The notes beneath the pieces were generated by a model. The model was not told the DNA's origin. It saw nothing but the letters and a program-made list of their open reading frames with translations, and did not search any database. A DNA stretch of 64,000 nt from Kentomonas sorsogonicus (lineage: Eukaryota > Euglenozoa > Kinetoplastea > Trypanosomatida > Trypanosomatidae). Where the stretch lies: contig JAQOSZ010000082.1 of the NCBI GenBank assembly GCA_030347455.1, forward strand, positions 1 through 64,000. Reading direction: 5' to 3'. This document shows positions 53,353 to 63,942 of this stretch, piece after piece (position 1 is the first letter of the stretch; each line of letters opens with the position of its first letter). Made by a program: the position numbers and the translations under genes.

Positions 53353-54400
53353 AGAATCCCCAAGAAGCAGCGAGAAAGGAAGCAGTCGAATCGAAAAGAC
53401 GAATCATTATGTTTTAAAAAAATATATATTTTTTTCCTGTTTTTTTTTAATTTTTGAAAAGCCGTCTTTGCTATTTCGTCTTCTGAGAATTTCATCCTGT
53501 GCTCTCGTGTGTCTTCCTTGCCTTTTTATGGACTCCGTCGCTCCCCGACCCTCTCTCTCTCTCTATCTTTGTGTTGGTCTTTTTTTTTTTTTTAATATCC
53601 TCTCCCTCTCACTTTCTGAAACCAGTAACTACGAGGAGGTGGTGATATATTCATGTTATCAACGAAAAAGAGAAGGGGGAAAACATAATAACCTTATCAT
53701 AGCGTAATAACAACATCGAAAAGTAGCTACAACGAAAAAGAAATACACCGTGTATCCCTCCTTTCCTTGTTCTAACTTCAACCTGTCGCGGCAGTGCTTG
53801 CCTTTTTAAAGCACAACCCTTTCCTTTCAACATTTTCCCTCTTCTCCCTCCCTCTCTTTTTCATTGCCTCCCTCCCTCCCATTCTCGTTGACGAAACACC
53901 TGTTTTATTTTGTTATTCATTTTTGTTCTCATACACATTCATATCGATTGATTCCCACCAGCTTTAATGATCTCTCTATAGTGCTCAAAAGAAAATAAAT
54001 CGGAAAAAAAAAGTGCAAGGAATGCGAGTCTGGCAAAAAGGAAAAGAAGAAGAAAAGATGAGTGCGCTGAAATACGATGCTCAGAGGAAAGACAATCCGA
54101 TGAGCTTTGGGTATTTTTTTTTCTTTGCGGAAACAAAGTGAAGACCTCACCAGTGTTTTCCTTGCTGTGCTGCGCTGGACCCCATATGAATGACTTTCTC
54201 GCTTCCACAACCTAAACCACTATTCTTTCTACTTCTCTCCCGTTCCATTAGGATTTGCTTTGCTTGCTTTCTGCATTGTCCCCTTCGCTCCCTCTCCCTC
54301 CCTCACTTTTTGTTTCGATTCATTACCGCATTACTAGTAACGTTGTGGAAACGGAAACTTCTGGATTGTTTACACATAACCTCTGCAGTCCTCTCTTTTC

Positions 54401-54431
<31 letters not shown>

Positions 54432-54437
54432 GTTAGA
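53353..54437. other. Intergenic spacer, 1.1 kb
   Basis: The spacer is AT- and CT-rich with T runs (53580-53593) and ends in a CA microsatellite (54401-54429). Short open frames lack support. I see no gene. Confidence 0.65.
54401..54429. repeat. (CA)14 microsatellite next to the HslU start
   Basis: The CA repeat of 29 bases ends eight bases before the HslU ATG. With CTGCAG (AG 54387-54388) before it and TTAG (54435-54436) after it, it lies inside or just upstream of the 5' UTR. Confidence 0.9.
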
Positions 54438-55972
54438 ATGCTCCGCTTCGCTGGGCGGGCGCTGCTCTGCGCGGCCCCTGCGGTGCCCTCGTCGTCGCCG
54501 TCGGTGGAGAAGCTGGCGCAGGCGGCACAGGACAAGCTCGACGGCCTCTCGCCGCGCGCCATCGCCGACATCCTCGACAAGTACATTGTGGGGCAGCAGG
54601 ACGGCAAGCGCGCGGTGGCCATCTCGCTGCGCAACCGCTGGCGGCGGCGGCAGCTCTCCAACGCGGACCTGCAGCGCGAGGTGGTGCCCAAGAACATGCT
54701 GCTCATCGGCCCGACCGGCGTCGGCAAGACGGAGATCTCGCGGCGCATGGCCCGCATCACCGACGCGCCGTTCGTCAAGGTGGAGGCCACCAAGTACACG
54801 GAGGTCGGCTTCAAGGGAAAGGACGTCGAGAGCATCATCGAGGACCTCTACGCGACCGCCAAGTCCAAGGCGAAGCGGCTGCTCGGCGAGGAGCGCCGCG
54901 CGGAGGCGCACGGGATGGCCGTCGACTACGTCTTCTCCTCGTGGCGCAGCCAGGCCTCGCTGCGCCGCATGCAGGAGGACGTCGACGAGCCCGACGCGGA
55001 CAGCGCCGACGACGACAAGGACGGCGACGACAAGAAGGCCGGCGGCGACGCCACGGCCGCGGAGGGCGAGACGAAGGCCGGCGGCGACGCGCGGCGGCGC
55101 GCAAGTCGCCGCAGGACATCACCCTCGAGTACTTTGCGGAGCACTACAAGGACGAGCTCAAGGACGAGCTGGTGACCATCTCCGTGACGGTGCCCGACGC
55201 GGCCCCCAAGAGCAACATGCTGGGCGACCTGCTCATGACGCTCTCCGGCGGCGGCGGCGCCCCCAAGCAGCGGATGGTGAAGAAGCGCGTCGAGGAGGCG
55301 GTGGCGCTGTCGACGCAGGAGTGGCTCGACCGCCTCATCAGCGACGGAGCCGTCGCGGCGCTCGCCAAGACGCTCGCGGAGGACGACGGCGTCGTCTTCA
55401 TCGACGAGATCGACAAGGTGGTCGCGGAGCCCAACAGCGCCAGCGCCGACGTGAGCTCGACGGGGGTGCAGCAGGACCTGCTGCCGCTGGTGGAGGGCTC
55501 CAACGTGACGCTCAAGGACGGCACCACCATCGCGACGGACAACATCCTCTTCATCTGCAGCGGCGCCTTCCACACCGCCAAGACCTCCGACATGATCGCC
55601 GAGCTGCAGGGGCGCCTCCCGGTGCGCGTCGAGCTCAAGCCGCTCACCGAGAAGGACTTCCGCAAGATCCTCACCGAGCCGGCGTACAACCTCCTGCGGC
55701 AGCAGCGCGAGATGCTCAAGACGGAGAACATTGACGTCGTCTTCGCCGAGGACGGCATCGACGAGCTCGCGCGCGTGACGACGGTCATCAACGCGCAGGG
55801 GCAGAACATCGGCGCGCGCCGCCTGCACACGGTGCTCGAGCGCGTCATGGACCCCTACAGCTTCGATTGCGAGGACTACGAGGGAAAGACCGTCACCATC
55901 GACGCCGCGGCCGTCCGCAAGGCCACCGAGAAGCTCCAGAAGAACGTCGACCTCGCCAAGTATCTGCTCTAA
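54438..55972 (+). CDS. HslU: HslU, ATPase subunit of the mitochondrial HslVU protease
   Basis: HslU unfolds substrates for the HslV peptidase; in T. brucei HslVU acts in the mitochondrion and limits kinetoplast DNA replication (from memory). The start ATG at 54438 follows the CA repeat and gives a basic N-terminal presequence ([19 protein letters not shown]). AAA+ landmarks: [12 protein letters not shown] (50-61), Walker A GPTGVGKT (91-98), [14 protein letters not shown] (114-127), Walker [10 protein letters not shown] and the C-terminal tail VDLAKYLL, which docks into HslV. An acidic Asp/Lys/Gly-rich insert fills the I-domain (about residues 185-220). The usual GYVG pore loop reads GFKG here. 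One base is missing near 55090-55100; the first frame stops at 55175 and the second runs to 55972. The total is about 511 residues. Confidence 0.93.
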
Positions 55973-56895
55973 AGGGGAGGGGACGTACGCTACTCTATTC
56001 TGCCCTCCTTGTCTTTGTTTTCCTCCTTCCAGTTCTCACATTCGCAACGGCATTCTTAGAAGCCTTGTTGTTTTCGTATTATTCCTTCTCGACGAAACGT
56101 CAACAGAACCTGTTCACATGGTTGCTCCTTTGCTCCTTTATAACTTTTTCTTTTTTCTTTTATGTTCCTTCAATCCTCTGAACATATCTGCACATGACGG
56201 TATCTGCCTTCCGGGAAGGGAGATGAGGGAAAGGAAGAGGGACACACACACACATATATAAACACGCACTGGTCCATTTTAGTGTCGTCGTCAGTGTCCC
56301 AGCCAGCTAAGCACTCACTGACAGCTCTATCGAGGGTGATGCCGCACGTTTTTATAAGTGTGTCCCTGTTACTTGATTATGCACCCATTTTAAGAATCAG
56401 AAGATATGCTTGACTACAAGTAACACCCACACCACACTGTGCTCTGCACACGCAAACACAAGAAAGAAAAACAAAAAAAAAAGTTGAAGAATGGACCGTT
56501 GAACGTTCGCAAAATAATTGATTCCGTGTGGAGAAGTGCGTTGCGCTGGTTTCGTACTTGGCATGATCTGATTGATGAGATCCACACACAACTTGAGAAT
56601 GCTAACTGCCGCAACTTGTTTGATTTTTTTCGACGTAGACTGGATAATGTGATTCGGCAACGAGGACAATGCTTTTCTGTTTACTGTCTCCGCACGCCAC
56701 CATGTATGTCTTCCCCCGCTTCGTGTCTTTTACAGGTCGCTGATAGAAACAACAACTCAGTTATTTTAGGAACATCAAAAACAAAATATCACTCACTTCC
56801 TTGCTTTTCAGGAAACGCTCAGTCGCCTTTCCACCTTTCTTACCTCTGATTTATTCCCCCCCCCCCCCTTGCCCCCAACGTAGCTTACTTCACGC
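55973..56895. other. Intergenic spacer, 0.92 kb
   Basis: The spacer is mixed in composition, with a CA/TA stretch at 56243-56262 and a 13-C run at 56856-56868 before the next gene. A 136-codon open frame at 56439-56849 begins with GTG and has no family resemblance. I see no supported gene. Confidence 0.6.
56847..56883 (+). promoter_or_regulatory. C13 tract and acceptor for the USP gene
   Basis: A T/C tract with a 13-C run and TTGCCCCCAACGTAG places AG at 56882-56883. The 5' UTR would be 12 bases. Confidence 0.65.
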
Positions 56896-59205
56896 ATGAG
56901 CGCAGCTACGGTGAGCAAGACGGCGCCTGAGCTGGAGCGCTCGGTGGAGCCAGACGGCGCGACGCCCAGCACGAGCGCGATCATGACCGCCCCCGCGACT
57001 GCCTCCTCCTCGGAGCCGGTATCGGCGCTGCGGGCGAAGCAGCTGCGGGAGGCCGGCGCCAACCCCGGCTTCGCGGAGCTCATCTGCTGCCCGCTGCGCA
57101 ATCTGGGCAACACGTGCTACTTCAACTCGGGCACGCAGCTGCTGGCCAACTGCCCCGCCTTTGTCTACGGCCTCCGCAAGACGCCGCTGATGAGCCGCAC
57201 GTACGTGAAGCAGGCTGACACGCTATGCCGCTCGGGCGGCGCCGCCGGCCGCGCCTTCCTGCAGGAGTACAGCGCGCTGTTGTTCGACATGGCGCGCAAG
57301 GAGCTCAAGCCGGGGGAAGCCATTTCCCCCCACGCCGCGCTCGAGGCGCTCGCGCGCGTGTGCCCCACCTTTGAAGGGCGCGCGCAGCAGGACTGCCCCG
57401 AGATGATCTGCGCGGCGCTCTCCGCCATCGAGGACGAGGGCGACGTCGTCGCGGAGGTCGACGAACTGCTGCGGGCCGCCGACGGGCGCGCCGACGCCGC
57501 CGCTTCGCAGCCCACACACTCGCCGGTGGGGGCCGCCAACAGCACGAGCGCCGCCGGAGGATTCGCGGCGGTGGAGGATGTCTCGGTGGCCTATTCCGAC
57601 CCGCAGGGAAGCGACTGCGTGGCGGCAGCCGCGGCAGCCGCAGCGACGACCTGCGCCAACGACCAGTCGACGGCAGCTACGGTGGCGGCGGCAGCGGCGG
57701 GCGGACAGCGCAGCGCCAACTTCATGGCGGTGTATCGGCTGATGCAGCGGGTGAACCAGGACAACGAGCGGGTGGAGCGGCAGGCCAAGGCGCGCGCCGG
57801 CAAGCCGTACCTCGGCAGCTTCTCCCCGCCGCGGCTGCTCTTCAACAGCATCACGGACAGCTTCAAGGGCTACACCCTCTCGGAGATCCGCTGCCACCAC
57901 TGCGGCGAGATCTCCCGCACCGTGGAGCCCTTCACGACGCTGATGCTCGACCTCCCCAGCGCCGCCCGCCGCCGGCAGTACGCGCGCGAGCACCCCGAGG
58001 TGCAGCGCCTGGGGCCCGACGGGGAGCCGCTGCGCCACAAGAAGGGCGGCGGCTTCCGCTGGTACAACCCGCTGTCGTACCTGTCGGTGCTGTGGGGCCT
58101 GCTGTGCAGCTGTCTGCGCGTCGGCCACCAGCTGACGCTGCAGGAGTGCCTCGACATCCACTTCGAGCCGGCGCCGCTGCGGGGCTCCAACAGCTACCGA
58201 TGCGACTCGTGCGGCACCACGAGCGAGGCGACCAAGGCGCTGTCGCTGCTGATGCTGCCCGAGTACCTTGTAGTGCACATCAAGCGCTTCTCCGCCGGCT
58301 TCATGGGCGGCAAGAAGACCGACTCGGTGCTCTTCCCCCTCGCCTGGCGCCAGCTCCCGCGCGGCGACGACGGGCAGCCCGCGCTGCGCCCCGGCGACCC
58401 GCGGCCGGAGGTGCTCGACCTCGCGCAGTACCTGCACCCCAGCGTGCAGTCCTTCGCCGCCCCCGCGCCCGCCTGCCTCGCCACCCCGGGCGTCCCCAGG
58501 GTGGCCGGCGGCGCGGGGGCCGGCAGCGATCGGCGCCACGCGGTCACCTCCTACTCGCTCAGCTGCGTCGTCAACCACGCGGGGTCGTCCGGGGGCGGGC
58601 ACTACACCGTCTACGCCCAGAAGGAGACGCCGCAGAAGAACACGTGGGTGTACATCAGCGACGACGAGATGGAGGAGGCGACGCCGAGCGCGGTGGGCGA
58701 CTCGGAGGAGTACCTCCTGCTGTACCGCAAGCAGCGCTACGCCTCCTCGCCCGCCGCCGCCGCCCTCCGCAACCTCGCGCGGCTGCTGCTGCTGGAGGCG
58801 GAGCGCTCCGCCGCCAACCGGCCGGAGGGCGAGTCGGAGGAGGAGGGGGCCCAGGCGCCCGTGTACGTGTCGCGGCTGTGGCTGCACCGCGCGGCGATAC
58901 TGCACGAGCCGGGGCCCATCATGAACCGCCTCTGCTACTGCGGGCCCGCGCAGCGCGCCAAGGTCGCCAAGTACCCGGGGCTCTTCCCCGCGGACGTGGC
59001 GGTGCCGGAGCAGGTGCCGCACGCGCACGGCCCGCCCGCCGCCTGGCTCTACGTACCCGCTTCCCCCGCTGACTACGCCGAGCTGCACGCCGCGTTCGGC
59101 GGCGAGCCGGCGTTGACGAGGGCGGACGTGGACGCCGCCATCGCGGACCAGAAACGCTTCCTCGACGCCGTCCACGAGGCGCGCGTCAAGGCCGGGACGC
59201 GGTGA
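56896..59205 (+). CDS. Ubiquitin-specific protease (USP/C19) with C-terminal DUSP-like domain
   Basis: This thiol protease removes ubiquitin from proteins. The 769-residue product is in one intact frame. The Cys box is RNLGNTCYFNSGTQLL (69-84) with catalytic Cys74. Zinc-ribbon CxxC pairs follow (CHHCGE at about 334; CDSCGT at about 437). The His box GGGHYTVYAQ has His569, followed by YISDDEMEEATP and YLLLYRKQRY. After the catalytic domain, residues about 655-745 (VYVSRLWLHRAAI, EPGPIMNRLCYCG) look like a DUSP domain, the order seen in USP48/USP20-type enzymes. An Ala-rich insert lies around 230-265 and a hydrophobic stretch (NPLSYLSVLWGLLCSCL) around 390-407. The substrate is unknown. Confidence 0.93.
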   Translation: MSAATVSKTAPELERSVEPDGATPSTSAIMTAPATASSSEPVSALRAKQLREAGANPGFAELICCPLRNLGNTCYFNSGTQLLANCPAFVYGLRKTPLMSRTYVKQADTLCRSGGAAGRAFLQEYSALLFDMARKELKPGEAISPHAALEALARVCPTFEGRAQQDCPEMICAALSAIEDEGDVVAEVDELLRAADGRADAAASQPTHSPVGAANSTSAAGGFAAVEDVSVAYSDPQGSDCVAAAAAAAATTCANDQSTAATVAAAAAGGQRSANFMAVYRLMQRVNQDNERVERQAKARAGKPYLGSFSPPRLLFNSITDSFKGYTLSEIRCHHCGEISRTVEPFTTLMLDLPSAARRRQYAREHPEVQRLGPDGEPLRHKKGGGFRWYNPLSYLSVLWGLLCSCLRVGHQLTLQECLDIHFEPAPLRGSNSYRCDSCGTTSEATKALSLLMLPEYLVVHIKRFSAGFMGGKKTDSVLFPLAWRQLPRGDDGQPALRPGDPRPEVLDLAQYLHPSVQSFAAPAPACLATPGVPRVAGGAGAGSDRRHAVTSYSLSCVVNHAGSSGGGHYTVYAQKETPQKNTWVYISDDEMEEATPSAVGDSEEYLLLYRKQRYASSPAAAALRNLARLLLLEAERSAANRPEGESEEEGAQAPVYVSRLWLHRAAILHEPGPIMNRLCYCGPAQRAKVAKYPGLFPADVAVPEQVPHAHGPPAAWLYVPASPADYAELHAAFGGEPALTRADVDAAIADQKRFLDAVHEARVKAGTR

Positions 59206-59930
59206 CGACGCAGGGTCTGTGGGTGTGTGAGGTGTTCTTATCACCACTAGACTGTGCGTCTCTGTACGCACTTTTTTTTTCCTAATTTGCTTCACAGACA
59301 CACACACACTGCGAGTCGCACTTCCTCATCGTTGTTGCCAATAGTTTTTTTTTTGTTGTTGTTGTTCCCCCTTTTCTCCTCCTTACCTTACTTTTTTATG
59401 CCGAACACAGGGCACTTACACGGACTCCCTCTCACAGAGTGAAGACGGATTCGCCAATAGTATTGTAAAATAATTAAAGAAAGCATGGAAAAGGTTGGCG
59501 AATGTGGAGTACAAGTGAGCGTATCGTGCGAAAGAGTGTTGTTCTTGTTGTTGTGTTTGGTTTCGATGTTGTTGTTCTTGTTGCAGTCAAACGCTGTTCA
59601 TTCGTTTTGCGACGCCTCGTTTACAACCACTGCAGCTTCCTTCTTTGCCGTCTCCTTCTTAATAACACGAAAAGAAGCATTTCCTCTGCATTACTGGAAG
59701 CAAGAGCACCCTGGCACAATTTCACACACACACAACATAGATTTAGTCACTACTACACGCGTAGATAACTTATCCAGCTACTAGCGTTATTACCATTACT
59801 GTTATTGTCACTCTCCAATCATAGACCCTGTGACACACACACACACACATAGAAAGAGATATAATATAAATAGAGAGAGAGAAAGAGAGAGGCGCAAAAA
59901 CAGCACGCTCTTCGTCAGGACACGTGTTCG
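59206..59930. other. Intergenic spacer
   Basis: This 725-base spacer has TTG-type repeats (59355-59368, 59540-59585), a CA run at 59832-59849 and a GA-rich run just before MCM4. A 99-codon open frame from the ATG at 59485 has a hydrophobic middle but no family resemblance. I see no supported gene. Confidence 0.6.
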
Positions 59931-62731
59931 ATGGATTTGGACCGCCTGGTGGACCTGACCCCGCTGCGGCCGCAGCGCCAGCCGACGGAGGACAGGCCGG
60001 AGGCGCCCGGCGCGGCCCCACCGCAGCTGAGCGTAGGCGGCGGCGCTCCGCCGGCGGATGCGGCGGTTCCCCCGCGCGAGGAGCACTACTCGTACATCTG
60101 GGGCACCGGCATCGCCGTGGAGGTGTACCGCGAGGACTTCCGCCGCTACCTGGAGACCTTCGAGATCGCCGCCGCCGCCGCGGGCGGGTCGGCCGGCGCT
60201 GAGGGCTCCCCCGTCGGCAGCACGCACTCGGCCTTCTCTCTGCTGGCGGGCGCGGGCGGGGGAGGGTCGGCGGCCGCCACCGCCGCCGCGTCGCCGCCGT
60301 CGGCGCCAGCCGGGGAGAAGTACTACCTGCGCGAGATGCTTCGGATGTACCTGCAGGGCCGCACGGTGCTCGAGCTCGACTTCAGCTGGCTGCAGCAGGC
60401 CGCGCCGGCGCTCTACGCGCAGACCGTCTTCCACCCCACCGAGTGCCTGCAGCTCATGACGGCCGTCGCGGAGGAGGTGTACCGGGACGTGCTGCAGCAG
60501 CGCCACGGGCTCGCGGTGCCGGAGGACACGATGCTGCAGGTCGCGCCCAAGCGCATGCCCGAGTCGGTGACGCTCAAGAACCTCTCGCCGCAGCACGTCG
60601 AGCGGCTGCTGAGCGTGCGGGGAATGGTGATCCGCGTCTCCAAGATCATCCCGGAGATCCGCGTCGCGTGCTTTCAGTGCTGGAACTGCCAGTACATTGA
60701 GCGCAGCGTCAGCGGCGACAAGGGGCGCCTCTTCGAGCCGACGCGCTGCGGGCACTGCGGCAAGCCCTACTCCTTCCGCCTGCAGCACAACCTCTCCATC
60801 TTCGAGGACAAGCAGCTCATCAAGGTGCAGGAGTCGCCGGAGAACGTCTCCGACGGCGAGACGCCGGTGTCCATCTCCGTCGTCGTGTACGGCGACATGG
60901 TGGACGCCGTGGTGCCCGGCGACCGCGTGGCCGTGACCGGCATCTACCGCGCCGTCCCCATCCGCCTCAACGCCGCGACGCGCATCGTCAAGAGCATCTT
61001 CTCCACCCACCTCGACGGCGTCCACATTGAGCAGATGCGCAACACCCGCACCGCCGCCGCCGCGCCGCGCGTCAGCGTCGCCGGCTCCAACGAGATGGCG
61101 GCGGCGCTGGCCGGGACGGCGGCCGGGGCGGCGGCGGAGGACACGGCGCGGCTGGACCTCTTGTACAGCATGGCGCGCCGCCCCGACATCTACGACATTC
61201 TGCTCAACTCCTTCGCGCGCACCATCTGGGGCCACGACGACGTCAAGCGCGGCATTCTCTCGCAGCTCTTCGGCGGGACGCCCAAGAAGTTCACCTTCGA
61301 CCAGCGCGCCGACGGCGGGGCGGCGGCGCGCACGGAGGTGGTCAGCGACGTCGGACACGCCGGCGTCGACGACCCCGGCAGCTCCAGCAGCAACAGCGCC
61401 TTCTTCCGCTCGGAGCTGAACGTGCTGCTGTGCGGCGACCCCGGCGTCGCCAAGTCACAGCTGCTCTCGCAGGTGCACGAGATCGCGCCGCGCGGGGTCT
61501 ACACGTCCGGCAAGGGCAGCAGCAGCGCCGGCCTCACCGCCTCGGTCGTCCCCGACCACGACACGGGCGAGCTGGTGCTGGAGCCCGGCGCGCTGGTGCT
61601 CTCCGACCGCGGCCTCTGCTGCATCGACGAGTTCGACAAGATGAACGAGGCGACGCGCTCGGTGCTGCACGAGGTGATGGAGCAGCAGACGCTCTCCATC
61701 GCCAAGGCCGGCATCATCGCGCAGCTCAACGCGCGCACGTCGATCCTCGCCGCGGCGAACCCGAAGGAGTCGCAGTGGAACACGAACCTCAACGTCGTCG
61801 AGAACCTGCAGATCGAGCCGACGCTGCTCTCCCGCTTCGACCTCATCTACCTGCTGCTCGACCGGCACGACCCCAAGGAGGACCGCCGCCTCGCCTCGCA
61901 CGTGCTGGAGCTCTACATGGACACCTCGGGCGGCGCCAAGAACGCGGCCCGCGCCCGCCGCCGCCGCGCCGGCAGCATCGACGTCAGCAGCGACGAGGAC
62001 GAGGGCGGCAGCGCGGCGGCCAGCGCGGTGGCGGGGCGAGCACGCGGTCGGAGGGCGGGACGGCGACGACGGTGGACGCGGTGACGGGGGCGGAGGTGCC
62101 GGTGCAGCTCGCGCACGACGGGGAGGTGCTGCTGCAGGGCCCCGCCGCCGCCCCGTACATGCCCATCGTGGTGCTCTCCGAGTTCATCGCGGTGGCGCGC
62201 GACCGCGTCTTCCCGCGGCTGACGGAGCGCTCGCACAAGGCGCTGGCGACGGCCTTTGTCGACCTGCGGCGCGCGCGCGGGAGCCAGCGGACGGTGGCCG
62301 CGACGCTGCGCCAGCTCGAGTCGATGATCCGCCTGGCGGAGGCGCGCGCGCGGATGCGGTACGCGGCGGAGGTGACCGTCGACGACGTGGCGGAGGCGAA
62401 GCGGCTCATGTCGGCCGCGCTCAAGGAGTCGAGCACGGACCCCAAGACGGGCCTCATCTCCCTCGACATGTTCCACGCGCCGGACCTCTCGCGCTCGACG
62501 CCGGAGAGCAACGCGCGCCGCCTGGAGGAGCTCGTGCAGACGCGCTACATCGCCGCGCACCGCGAGAGCACCTCCGTGGCGGAGCTGCGGGGCGTCTTCG
62601 GGGAGGTGATGGCCGCCGCCAACCTCCGCCCGCTGCCCCCGGCGCAGTTCCTCGAGCTCCTCGCGCTCCTCGCGGGCGGCGACGTCATCAAGTCCTTCAC
62701 CGGCGCCACCGTCACATTTGGTGAGGGGTAA
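59931..62731 (+). CDS. MCM4: MCM4, subunit of the replicative helicase
   Basis: MCM4 is one of six subunits of the MCM2-7 helicase that opens DNA at replication origins. The MCM4-type start of the folded region is YSYIWGTGIAVEV. A zinc finger follows, CFQCWNC paired with CGHCGK. The AAA+ core has IWGHDDVKRGILSQLFGG, Walker A GDPGVAKSQLL, Walker B CCIDEFDKMNE and the arginine finger LLSRFDLIYLLLD. The first frame runs from the ATG at 59931 to 62084; the C-terminal lid and winged-helix region continues in the next frame (PYMPIVVLSEFIAVARD and on) to 62731. One base is missing at a GGGG run near 62035-62038. The total is about 933 residues. The N terminus is short and Pro/Ala-rich, and an Ala/Gly insert lies near residues 85-120. 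Confidence 0.94.
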
Positions 62732-62860
62732 CGCTGGAAGGGTATGGAGAGCTGAGGAGCGTGGGGCTGAGTGCTTGATTCTCCCCTTCAATTTACATTC
62801 ATAGACATGCAACCATAATGCTCAAATTTCCGCATAGCTGATTTCATTCATTCACATACA

Positions 62861-62887
62861 ACACACACACACACACACACACACACA
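62861..62887. repeat. (AC)n microsatellite
   Basis: An AC repeat of 27 bases lies in the 3' flank of MCM4. Confidence 0.9.
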
Positions 62888-63064
62888 TGTTAATAGATGG
62901 TTTTTCTGTTATTAGTAGAAAATGATCAACAAAAATCTAATATTAGTGAGGGAACACGAGTTGTAGTTTTTTTTTTCTGGTAGTGAGCTTCAGGCACTGA
63001 ATATGCTGCTCTTATACACACACCTCGTCTTCAATACTCTCTACAATGCTTTTATCACGACAAT

Positions 63065-63108
63065 TTTGGTACTTCACCCCCTTCCATCACGTACTCCAGC
63101 GCCTCTAG
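63065..63108 (+). promoter_or_regulatory. Candidate acceptor for BUD31
   Basis: A pyrimidine-rich stretch (TACTTCACCCCCTTCCATCA) leads to GCGCCTCTAG, with AG at 63107-63108, giving a 79-base 5' UTR. Confidence 0.5.
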
Positions 63109-63187
63109 AAGACCCAGCATACCATCAAGAAACGTTCACGAGATCCAAAAGAAAATAAAAAGAAAAAAAGGCAGACGACTCTCCACC

Positions 63188-63942
63188 ATGCCTCTGATCA
63201 AGCCCGGGATGCGAAAGCCCCCGAAAGGTTTCGAGGAGGTGCGCGCGCGGCTGGAGGAGCTGGACGAGCAGATGCGCCGCGCCGTACAGGACGACTCCAC
63301 CAACATCAAAATACCGACGCGCGGGAAGCGGCCGAGAGACGAGATGGAGGGGCTGGGGCCGCCACCGCCGCGGGCAGCAGCGGCAGCGAGACAGAGACGG
63401 AGACGGTGCCGCCGCTGTGGCGCGTGGCGCGTATCAACTTTGAGCGCACGCGGCACGTCTACGAGGCCGCCTTCGTGCCGCCGGCGCGCGTGCCCAAGGA
63501 GGTGTTCGACTACTGCTGCGAGATGCAGCTCATCGACGCCGGCCTCGCGCGGCGCTGGCGGCTCTCCGGCTACGAGCGGCTCTGCTGCGTCGCCTGCGCC
63601 GTGCCGGGCGGCGCGCGGGTGGCGGCGGCGCAGCTCGCCAAGTACGCGAGCCGCGGCACGCGGGAGCACCGCGAGACGGAGGCCGACGCCCGCCGCGCGA
63701 CGCAGCAGACGTGCGTGTGCCGCGTGCCCGCCCACCAGCGCATGCAGGCGCACTTCACGCGCTGCGCCGTCTGCGGGTGCCCCGGCTGCGCCTCCAGCGA
63801 CGTCGTCAGGGCCGGCGTCGCCAAGAGGGCTCTGGCGGCGACAGCGCCGGCGGCAGCACCGGCGACGGAGAAGGGGGAGGCGACTCGGGAGGGCAGCGAC
63901 ACCGAACGCGCCGCCACGGAGGATCATCCCTCCTCGTCGTGA
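63188..63942 (+). CDS. BUD31: BUD31/G10 splicing-factor homologue
   Basis: BUD31 (G10) is a small zinc-binding spliceosome component. In trypanosomatids the spliceosome mainly carries out trans-splicing, so it would act on nearly every mRNA. The start at 63188 gives KPPKGFEEVRARLEELDEQM, matching the human start. The family core continues in the next frame: LWRVARINFERTRHVYE, RVPKEVFDYC, WRLSGYERLCCVACAV, CVCRVP and CAVCGCPGC, with the zinc-binding cysteines all present. One base is missing at a GGGG run near 63356-63359; an Ala/Gly/Ser/Glu/Thr-rich insert separates the two parts. The total is about 251 residues against 144 in humans, owing to this insert, a second around residue 155 and an Ala/Glu-rich C-terminal tail. 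Confidence 0.9.

Larger units (their letters stand above)
62732..63187. other. Intergenic spacer
   Basis: This 456-base spacer holds an AC microsatellite at 62861-62887, a T run and the pyrimidine-tract/AG acceptor of BUD31. I see no gene. Confidence 0.65.

Noticed and set aside
56439-56849. 136-codon plus-strand frame before the USP gene
   Set aside because: It starts at GTG, has no ATG until near its end, no conserved features, and ends in the polypyrimidine tract of the next gene.
59485-59784. 99-codon frame with ATG and a hydrophobic middle before MCM4
   Set aside because: The composition is that of the TTG-rich spacer, with no G/C-ending codon bias and no family resemblance. It cannot be excluded outright but is not supported.
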